A stretch of DNA of 6,680 nucleotides from Clostridia bacterium. GTDB lineage: Bacteria; Bacillota; Clostridia; Oscillospirales; CAG-272. Below are positions 1 through 5,438 of the stretch, in pieces. Positions within the stretch are counted from its first letter, which is position 1. Every line of letters starts with the position of its first letter. The stretch covers positions 1 to 6,680 of the forward strand of contig JAFOGE010000138.1 in NCBI GenBank assembly GCA_017386965.1, given 5' to 3'. A program made the translations under genes and the position numbers. A model generated the notes under the pieces. That model was not told where the DNA came from. It searched no databases and saw only the letters and a program-made list of their open reading frames with translations.

Positions 1-35
1 AATAGCGGAATTTGGTAAAAACGCACAAAAATCTG

Positions 36-64
36 TTGACAAGCACCCAAATATGTGCTATACT
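36..64 (+). promoter_or_regulatory. Strong sigma-A-type promoter with extended -10
   Basis: TTGACA (36-41) and TATACT (59-64) are separated by exactly 17 bp, and TGC directly before the -10 makes it an extended -10. Two A5 tracts at 17-21 and 27-31 lie about one helical turn apart just upstream of the -35, like an UP element. A start near 71 is expected. No protein gene lies downstream on this strand before the terminator at 105-147, so the product would be a short RNA. A TATAC-T-GTATA dyad (59-69) covers the -10 and could be an operator. The boxes are read directly; activity is inferred. Confidence 0.7.
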
Positions 65-70
65 GTATAT

Positions 71-149
71 GTTGTGTTGCACTGCACAGTGCATCATCGA
101 CAGAAAAAAGCCGGCAGCAACCGTTTGAACGTTGCTGCCGGCTTTTTCT
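71..149 (+). ncRNA. Candidate small RNA of about 77 nt, unrecognised family
   Basis: This is the interval between the expected start of the promoter at 36-64 and the end of the terminator U-tract. It contains a small stem-loop (TGCACT 78-83 pairing with AGTGCA 88-93, loop GCAC), an 11-nt linker, and a 17-bp terminator stem with a 9-nt loop. No start codon with a ribosome binding site gives a useful reading frame. I do not recognise an Rfam family. It could instead be a promoter whose transcript is simply stopped before it runs antisense into uvrA. Existence of the RNA is inferred only from promoter plus terminator. Confidence 0.35.
105..147. terminator. Bidirectional intrinsic terminator downstream of uvrA
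   Basis: AAAAAGCCGGCAGCAAC (105-121) pairs perfectly with GTTGCTGCCGGCTTTTT (131-147) around a 9-nt loop (122-130). The stem is GC-rich and is flanked by an A-tract on the left and a T-tract on the right, so it can end transcription from either side. It lies 5 nt beyond the uvrA stop codon, making it the terminator of the uvrBA transcript, and it also ends anything started from the plus-strand promoter at 36-64. Confidence 0.92.
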
Positions 150-152
150 GAT

Positions 153-2999
153 TTATTGCCCCAAGCGCCCTTCCCTTTCGAAAATGCGCTTGAGATAGCG
201 TCCTGTGTGGGAGGCCTCCACGAGGGCGACCTGCTCGGGCGTGCCCGTGGCCAGGAGCGGTCCGCCTCCTTCTCCGCCCTCCGGACCGAGATCGATGAGG
301 TAATCCGCGCTCTTGATCACGTCCAGATTATGCTCGATGACCAGCACTGAGTTTCCTCCGTCGCAGAGCCGCTGCAAAACCTCAAGCAGCTTTGCCACGT
401 CAGCCGTGTGCAGACCTGTGGTAGGCTCATCGAGAATATAGATCGTGCGTCCCGTGGAGCGGCGCGCAAGCTCTGTGGCAAGCTTGACTCTCTGCGCCTC
501 ACCGCCCGAAAGCGTTGTGGAGGACTGACCGATCTTGACATATCCCAAGCCGACGTCGTAGAGCGTTTGCAGCTTGCGCTGGATCGTCGGGATGCCGTCG
601 AAGAAGGAAAGTCCCTCCTCTACCGTCATTTCCAGCACATCGTAGATGTTTTTTCCTTTATAATATACGTCCAAGGTATCGCGGTTGTAGCGCTTTCCCT
701 TGCAAACATCGCAGGTGACGTAAACGTCCGGAAGAAAGTGCATCTCAATGCATTTCACACCGTCGCCCTCGCAGGCCTCGCAGCGTCCCCCCTTGACGTT
801 AAAGGAGAAGCGTCCGGGCTTAAAGCCCTTCGATTTTGCGTCCCGCGTCTGCGCAAACAGATCGCGAATGTCACCGAAAAGTCCCGTATAGGTTGCGGGA
901 TTGGAGCGCGGCGTGCGCCCGATGGGACTTTGGTCAATGCAGATCACCTTGTCCAGATGCTCCAGTCCTTCAACAGATCGGTGCTTGCCTGCATAGGTGA
1001 TGGCGCGGTTGAGCTTTTCTGCCAGAACAGGATAGAGAATTCCGTTGACCAGAGAGGATTTTCCGGAGCCCGAAACACCCGTAACGCAAACAAAGCAGCC
1101 CAGAGGAATATCGACGTCCAGATCGCGCAGATTGTTCTTTGCCGCCCCGCGAACGGAAAGGAAATGCCCGTTCCCTGCGCGGCGCTCCTGCGGGATCGGG
1201 ATGCGGCGCCTGCCCGAAAGATATTCGCCCGTAATGGATTTGGGATCCTCCATGATCTGCTTCGGCGTTCCTGCGGCGACGATATGACCGCCGTGAATTC
1301 CTGCACCGGGACCAATATCCAGAATGTAGTCGGCATTCTCCATTGTTTCCTCATCATGCTCCACCACGATCACGGTGTTCCCCAGATCGCGAAGCCGCTT
1401 GAGGGTTGCGATCAGCTTGGAATTGTCACGCTGATGCAGACCGATGCTCGGCTCGTCCAAAATATACAGCACACCGACCAAGGAGGATCCGATCTGCGTT
1501 GCCAGACGGATGCGCTGTGCCTCACCGCCCGAAAGCGTTCCTGCCTTGCGTGAAAGCGTCAGATAGTCCAGTCCCACGCTGACAAGAAAGCTCAGGCGCG
1601 CACGCACCTCCTTGAGGATCTCGCCCGCGATGGATCTCTCGGTTTCGTTCAGATCCAGGGCATTGACGAACTCCAATGCCTTCTCTACCGAGAGTGCGCA
1701 AAGCTCATGAATGTTGAGTCCTCCCACCGTCACGGCAAGCATGGTCTTGGAAAGACGTTGCCCGTGGCACTCCGGGCAGGGAGCGTCCTCGGAGAATTGC
1801 TCGTAGTAATCGTTGCCCATCATCTGCATCCGATTCTGGATCATCTTGACAAGCCCCTCAAACCGTACCTTCTGATGATGCTCCTCCTTACCGTACCAGC
1901 GGTGGATGTCGTAGATCTCCTCCCCCGTTCCGTACATCAGAAGGTCATATTGCTTCTCGGTAAAGTCGGCAATGGGGGTGGAAAGATCGAACCCGAAGCG
2001 CTTGCCTACGGCGGAAAAGAGAGGCCCATTCCAACTCTCCTCCTCCAAGGTCTTAAAGCCATTGACGTTGATCGCGCCCTGACGGAGCGAAAGCGTTTTG
2101 TCCGGGATCAGGCGCTCCGGCGAGATCCGTTGCAGCTCTCCAAGTCCCGCGCAGTGCGGACACGCGCCCATGGGATTGTTAAAGGAAAACATCCGCGGCT
2201 CCAATTCACCAAAGGAAATACCGTGCTCCTCGCAGGCATAGGATTGGGAAAATTCCAGCTCCCTGGCCTCTCCCTCCTCGCGTGGAACGGTCACCACCAA
2301 CAGATGTCCCTCCGCGGCATGAAGCGCGTTCTCGACCGAATCCGAAAGGCGGGATTCGATTCCATCCCGCATGACCAGACGGTCAACCACGATCTCAACC
2401 GTGTGCTTCAAATTCTTATCCAGCTTGATCTCCTCGGTCAGATCGTACAGATTTCCGTCCACCCGTACGCGGACGTATCCGCTTTTACGCGCACTTTCCA
2501 GCACCTTCTCGTGCGTTCCCTTCTTGGCGCGCACCACGGGAGCGAGGATCATAAAGCGCTCGCCCTCGGGAAAGGCCAGAATGCGGTCAATGATCTGATC
2601 CGTCGTCTGTTGACGGATCTCCTTGCCGCAAACGGGACAATGCGGTATCCCGATCCTCGCATAGAGCAGTCGTAAATAATCGTAGATTTCGGTCACCGTC
2701 CCCACGGTCGAGCGCGGGTTCTTGGAGGTGGTCTTCTGCTCGATGGCGATCGCGGGAGAAAGCCCCTCGACCGAATCCAGATCGGGCTTGTCCAGCTGCC
2801 CTAAGAACATACGGGCATAGGACGAAAGGGATTCCACAAAGCGGCGATGCCCCTCTGCATAGATCGTGTCAAACGCCAGGGAGGATTTTCCGGAGCCGGA
2901 AAGGCCCGTCAAGACCACCAAGCGGTCACGCGGGATCTCTACGTCGATATTTTTCAGATTATGCACCCGCACGCCGCGGAGCGAAATTTGATTGGGCAT
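153..2999 (-). CDS. uvrA: Excinuclease ABC subunit UvrA, damage-sensing ATPase
   Basis: UvrA is the DNA-damage recognition ATPase of nucleotide excision repair; as a dimer it scans DNA and loads UvrB on bulky lesions. The product is 948 residues, normal for the family. It has two ABC ATPase modules: Walker A GLSGSGKSS (32-40) with signature LSGGE (489-493) and YILDEPSIGLH, then Walker A GVSGSGKSS (641-649) with signature LSGGE (830-834) and YILDEPTTGLH. The C-terminal zinc module uses C740, C743, C763 and C766. The first zinc module reads C256, H259, C280, C283, a CxxH variant that I believe is common in Firmicutes. An in-frame ATG at 3068 would add 23 residues, but the chosen start begins the conserved MPNQISLRGVRVHNLK segment and has AGGAG 8 nt upstream. 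It is the second gene of a uvrBA operon, 89 nt after uvrB, and ends at a strong terminator. No defect is seen. Confidence 0.97.
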   Translation of the reverse strand: MPNQISLRGVRVHNLKNIDVEIPRDRLVVLTGLSGSGKSSLAFDTIYAEGHRRFVESLSSYARMFLGQLDKPDLDSVEGLSPAIAIEQKTTSKNPRSTVGTVTEIYDYLRLLYARIGIPHCPVCGKEIRQQTTDQIIDRILAFPEGERFMILAPVVRAKKGTHEKVLESARKSGYVRVRVDGNLYDLTEEIKLDKNLKHTVEIVVDRLVMRDGIESRLSDSVENALHAAEGHLLVVTVPREEGEARELEFSQSYACEEHGISFGELEPRMFSFNNPMGACPHCAGLGELQRISPERLIPDKTLSLRQGAINVNGFKTLEEESWNGPLFSAVGKRFGFDLSTPIADFTEKQYDLLMYGTGEEIYDIHRWYGKEEHHQKVRFEGLVKMIQNRMQMMGNDYYEQFSEDAPCPECHGQRLSKTMLAVTVGGLNIHELCALSVEKALEFVNALDLNETERSIAGEILKEVRARLSFLVSVGLDYLTLSRKAGTLSGGEAQRIRLATQIGSSLVGVLYILDEPSIGLHQRDNSKLIATLKRLRDLGNTVIVVEHDEETMENADYILDIGPGAGIHGGHIVAAGTPKQIMEDPKSITGEYLSGRRRIPIPQERRAGNGHFLSVRGAAKNNLRDLDVDIPLGCFVCVTGVSGSGKSSLVNGILYPVLAEKLNRAITYAGKHRSVEGLEHLDKVICIDQSPIGRTPRSNPATYTGLFGDIRDLFAQTRDAKSKGFKPGRFSFNVKGGRCEACEGDGVKCIEMHFLPDVYVTCDVCKGKRYNRDTLDVYYKGKNIYDVLEMTVEEGLSFFDGIPTIQRKLQTLYDVGLGYVKIGQSSTTLSGGEAQRVKLATELARRSTGRTIYILDEPTTGLHTADVAKLLEVLQRLCDGGNSVLVIEHNLDVIKSADYLIDLGPEGGEGGGPLLATGTPEQVALVEASHTGRYLKRIFEREGRLGQ

Positions 3000-3007
3000 A
3001 AAAAGAA

Positions 3008-3012
3008 CTCCT
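3008..3012 (-). promoter_or_regulatory. Ribosome binding site deciding the uvrA start
   Basis: AGGAG on the minus strand lies 8 nt before the ATG at 2999. This supports the 948-residue start over the in-frame ATG at 3068, which lacks a comparable site. Confidence 0.8.
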
Positions 3013-3028
3013 GTTCTATTCTTTCTCG

Positions 3029-3054
3029 AAAAAGCCTGCAATGCGGAGCTTTTT
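3029..3054. other. Inverted repeat in the uvrB-uvrA gap
   Basis: AAAAAGC (3029-3035) and GCTTTTT (3048-3054) form a 7-bp stem with a 12-nt interior that can pair partly. On the minus strand it ends in five Ts, so it resembles a weak terminator or an mRNA processing/stability hairpin that could lower uvrA relative to uvrB. The outer stem is mostly A-T and the inner part pairs poorly in the transcribed direction. I infer at most partial effect. Confidence 0.35.
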
Positions 3055-3088
3055 GCCACCGCTTGCATCTTATTTGGATGGCGTATGC

Positions 3089-5095
3089 TTATTTTCGACC
3101 TCTTGGCCGATCGATCTTTCCCTCGCGCAGCTTGCGGATCTCGTCACGCAGGAAGGCGGCCTGCTCAAACTCCAAGCGTCTTGCCGCGTCCTTCATCTCC
3201 TGTGTCAGCTCTGCGATCAGCTTCTCGCGATCGGTTGCCGTCAAGCGGCGTTCCGTGCGCACGTCACTGCGTTTTCCGCGTTTTTCTTCCTTGACACCAA
3301 TCTCAATGACGTCGCGGACGCCCTTGACAACGGTTTTGGGCGTGATGCCGTTCTCTCGATTGTACCGATCCTGAATGGTTCGACGCCGCTCGGTTTCCAG
3401 AATGGCACCGCGCATGGATCGCGTAATCTCGTCCGCGTACATGATCACCTTTCCCTCGGCATTGCGGGCCGCACGTCCGATCGTCTGGATCAAGGACCGC
3501 TCTGCACGCAAAAAGCCCTCCTTGTCGGCATCCAGAATCGCCACCAGCGACACCTCGGGAATATCCAAGCCCTCACGAAGAAGGTTGATTCCGACGAGGA
3601 CGTCAAAAACCCCAAGACGAAGGTCACGGATGATCTCGATACGCTCCAGGGTATCCACATTGAAGTGAATATAGCGTACGCGGATGCCGTTTTCCTCCAG
3701 GTACTCGGTCAGATCCTCCGCCATTTTCTTGGTCAGCGTTGTGACGAGAACACGCTCGTTTTTCGCGGCACGTATGCGGATCTCTCCCATCAGATCATCC
3801 ACCTGTCCCTCGATCGGGCGCACCTCAACGGCAGGGTCAAGAAGCCCCGTGGGACGGATGATCTGCTCAACCACGCGCTCGGAATGCGCATTTTCGTAAT
3901 CTCCGGGCGTAGCACTGACAAACACGACCTGATGAATGCTCTCCTCAAATTCCTCAAAGTAGAGCGGGCGGTTGTCATAGGCAGAGGGCAGGCGGAAGCC
4001 AAAGTCCACCAGATTCTTCTTTCGTGCCGTATCTCCGCCGCTCATGCCGCGCACCTGCGGCACGGTAACGTGAGATTCATCCACGAACATGATATAATCC
4101 TCCGGAAAGTAATCCAGAAGCGTAAAAGGCGTTGATCCTGCTGGGCGTCCTGCCAAAACGCGGGAATAATTCTCCACGCCCGAGCAAAATCCGATCTCTC
4201 GGAGCATCTCCAGATCGTACTTGACGCGTTCGCGGATGCGCTGGGCCTCGATCAGCTTGTTTTCGGCCTCAAATTCGGCTACACGCTCCCACATTTCTCT
4301 CTCGATCTGGGCCAAGGCCTGCTCTCTCTTCTCATCCGAAACGGCATAGTGCGTAGCAGGATAGATGGCCGCATAGCTCAATCGGCGCTTCAGCTCTCCC
4401 GTGACGATGTTGATCTCCGAGATACGGTCGATCTCATCTCCAAAGAATTCCACACGGAGCGCACTGTCATTCATATTTGCGGGAATAATCTCTACCGTAT
4501 CCCCGTTTACGCGGAAGCAGTCACGCTCCAAAACCAAATCGTTGCGGTTATAGCTGTTTGCAACCAGCTTGCGAATAAAGATGTCACGGCTCATCTGTGA
4601 GCCCGGACGGATGGACAGCACAAGGCCACGGTATTCCGAGGGATCTCCCAGGGAGTAGATGCAGGAAACGGATGCCACGATGATCACGTCACGCCGCTCA
4701 AAAAGCGCACTCGTGGCACTGTGACGAAGACGGTCGATCTCATCATTGACCAGGGCATCCTTCTCGATATACATATCCTTCCCGGGAATGTAGGCCTCCG
4801 GCTGGTAATAATCGTAGTAGCTGACAAAGAATTCGACCGCGGCATCGGGAAAGAATTCCCGCATCTCGGAGCAGACCTGTGCCGCAAGCGTCTTGTTCGG
4901 CTCCAGGATGAGGGTCGGACGGTTCATCTGCGCGATCACGTTTGCCATCGTAAAGGTCTTGCCGGAGCCGGTGACGCCAAGCAGTGTTTGCATTCTTTCG
5001 CCGCTGCGAAGCCCCTCCACCAAACGGTCGATGGCGCGGGGCTGATCCCCTGTGGGACGGTATTCACTTTTCAGCTGAAACGGTGTTTCCTGCAT
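3089..5095 (-). CDS. uvrB: Excinuclease ABC subunit UvrB, damage-verifying helicase-like protein
   Basis: UvrB receives the lesion from UvrA, opens the strands locally, checks damage with its beta-hairpin and recruits UvrC for incision. The product is 668 residues, normal for the family. Visible motifs are Walker A GVTGSGKT (40-47), the tyrosine-rich beta-hairpin start YYDYYQPEAY (93-102), the Walker B-type box DESHVT (from 339), helicase motif VI QTIGRAARN (from 537, with R541 and R544) and a C-terminal UVR domain (about 627-660) that contacts UvrC. The frame stays open upstream to 5347, but that extension runs through the promoter and hairpins and is not conserved protein. The start at 5095 begins the typical MQETPFQLKSEYRPTGDQP and has AAGGAGG 9 nt upstream. 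It is first gene of the operon with uvrA. Residues 477-480 read HFNV where HSD(I/V)-like sequence is usual; otherwise it appears intact. Confidence 0.97.
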   Translation of the reverse strand: MQETPFQLKSEYRPTGDQPRAIDRLVEGLRSGERMQTLLGVTGSGKTFTMANVIAQMNRPTLILEPNKTLAAQVCSEMREFFPDAAVEFFVSYYDYYQPEAYIPGKDMYIEKDALVNDEIDRLRHSATSALFERRDVIIVASVSCIYSLGDPSEYRGLVLSIRPGSQMSRDIFIRKLVANSYNRNDLVLERDCFRVNGDTVEIIPANMNDSALRVEFFGDEIDRISEINIVTGELKRRLSYAAIYPATHYAVSDEKREQALAQIEREMWERVAEFEAENKLIEAQRIRERVKYDLEMLREIGFCSGVENYSRVLAGRPAGSTPFTLLDYFPEDYIMFVDESHVTVPQVRGMSGGDTARKKNLVDFGFRLPSAYDNRPLYFEEFEESIHQVVFVSATPGDYENAHSERVVEQIIRPTGLLDPAVEVRPIEGQVDDLMGEIRIRAAKNERVLVTTLTKKMAEDLTEYLEENGIRVRYIHFNVDTLERIEIIRDLRLGVFDVLVGINLLREGLDIPEVSLVAILDADKEGFLRAERSLIQTIGRAARNAEGKVIMYADEITRSMRGAILETERRRTIQDRYNRENGITPKTVVKGVRDVIEIGVKEEKRGKRSDVRTERRLTATDREKLIAELTQEMKDAARRLEFEQAAFLRDEIRKLREGKIDRPRGRK

Positions 5096-5104
5096 AGCCC
5101 ATAG

Positions 5105-5111
5105 CCTCCTT
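5105..5111 (-). promoter_or_regulatory. Ribosome binding site deciding the uvrB start
   Basis: AAGGAGG on the minus strand is 9 nt before the ATG at 5095. Another ATG at 5102 sits only 2 nt from this site and is out of frame with UvrB, so it is not the start. The site rules out the longer open frame reaching 5347. Confidence 0.88.
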
Positions 5112-5125
5112 CCGCTTTTGGAATC

Positions 5126-5154
5126 ATTATAGCACAACGCCCGGGCGTTGTAAA
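5126..5154 (-). promoter_or_regulatory. uvrBA promoter
   Basis: On the minus strand, TTTACA (5154-5149, five of six consensus bases) and a perfect TATAAT (5131-5126) are 17 bp apart, with TGC before the -10 giving an extended -10. Transcription should start near 5119, leaving a leader of about 24 nt with the ribosome binding site. The spacer is filled by a palindrome (5134-5151), so repression by a dimeric regulator is plausible. Confidence 0.85.
5134..5151. promoter_or_regulatory. Perfect 18-bp palindrome, candidate uvrBA operator
   Basis: ACAACGCCCGGGCGTTGT is a perfect 9+9 palindrome lying between the -10 and -35 of the uvrBA promoter and overlapping the last three bases of the -35. A protein bound here would block RNA polymerase. 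The usual Gram-positive SOS operator core, GAAC-N4-GTTC, is absent from the whole intergenic region. The regulator is unknown; a divergent LexA is one possibility, a different repressor another. Confidence 0.6.
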
Positions 5155-5164
5155 GATGATTTTG

Positions 5165-5203
5165 AAAAAATCCTTCCCTTTTGGAATCCCAAAACCGGAA
5201 GGA
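5165..5203 (-). terminator. Minus-strand intrinsic terminator upstream of uvrB
   Basis: TCCTTCC (5171-5177) pairs with GGAAGGA (5197-5203), and TTTTGG (5179-5184) pairs with CCAAAA (5189-5194) around the loop AATC, giving 13 pairs with a small 1x2 internal loop. Read on the minus strand the stem is followed at once by six Ts (5170-5165). It ends 10 nt before the uvrBA -35 box, so it would stop minus-strand transcripts arriving from the lon side. There is no recognised minus-strand gene there for it to serve. Confidence 0.6.
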
Positions 5204-5231
5204 AACACCTTTTTGGAGTGGATGCCGGATG

Positions 5232-5296
5232 CTCCCCTTCCCGGCAAGGGGAGGGGCCGGGAGGACAAAATAGCCGAAAAGAGGAAATTTTGTCCT
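5232..5296. repeat. Two adjacent inverted repeats, possible structured RNA or dispersed element
   Basis: CTCCCCTT (5232-5239) pairs with AAGGGGAG (5246-5253) around CCCGGC. Next to it AGGACAAAAT (5262-5271) pairs perfectly with ATTTTGTCCT (5287-5296) around a 15-nt loop. Together with the terminator-like hairpin at 5171-5203 this makes three hairpins in about 130 nt without a gene. It could be an untranslated RNA read on the minus strand, or a dispersed palindromic repeat of the kind found between genes. I recognise no family. Confidence 0.45.
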
Positions 5297-5337
5297 ACTT
5301 TCGCGAGAAATGTGATGAAAATTCCCCGATTCCGCAA

Positions 5338-5384
5338 TTTTTTTCAAAAAAACTATGGAAATTCAATGTGAAGTATGCTATAAT
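5338..5384 (+). promoter_or_regulatory. lon promoter with upstream A/T tract
   Basis: A perfect TATAAT (5379-5384) preceded by TGC forms an extended -10. The best -35 at 17 bp is TGGAAA (5356-5361), four of six consensus bases. A T7-C-A7 dyad (5338-5352) sits about 39-53 bases before the expected start near 5391, where an UP element would be. The leader to the lon ATG would be about 48 nt. I see no CIRCE element or CtsR-type heptad repeat, so heat-shock control is not evident. Confidence 0.7.
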
Positions 5385-5425
5385 ATAGAGTAATAATTAT
5401 AGATTCTATCGCAACCCCTATTTTT

Positions 5426-5432
5426 GAAAGGA
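5426..5432 (+). promoter_or_regulatory. Ribosome binding site deciding the lon start
   Basis: GAAAGGA lies 6 nt before the ATG at 5439. An in-frame TTG at 5424 would overlap this site and has no ribosome binding site of its own, so the ATG is preferred. Confidence 0.8.
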
Positions 5433-5438
5433 TTCAGC

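Noticed and set aside
496..1539. 21-bp exact direct repeat (496-516 and 1519-1539), and a similar repeat near 1055 and 2881
   Set aside because: These encode the duplicated ABC signature and Walker A motifs of the two UvrA ATPase modules, so they reflect protein conservation and not a DNA repeat element.
408..1553. Long plus-strand open frame of 381 codons opposite uvrA
   Set aside because: It is the antisense shadow of uvrA; it has no ribosome binding site or recognisable domain, and the opposite strand is clearly coding.
1707..2675. Plus-strand open frame of 322 codons opposite uvrA
   Set aside because: Antisense shadow produced by the codon bias of uvrA; no recognisable protein features.
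3041..4135. Plus-strand open frame of 364 codons opposite the uvrB 3' part
   Set aside because: Antisense shadow of uvrB; no start signal or family motif.
5096..5347. N-terminal extension of about 84 residues to UvrB
   Set aside because: It spans the uvrBA promoter, the palindrome and two hairpins, is not UvrB-like, and a good ribosome binding site precedes the ATG at 5095.
5156..5371. Small plus-strand open frame of 71 codons in the uvrB-lon gap
   Set aside because: It has no clear ribosome binding site, runs through the hairpins and the lon -35 region, and has no recognisable protein features.
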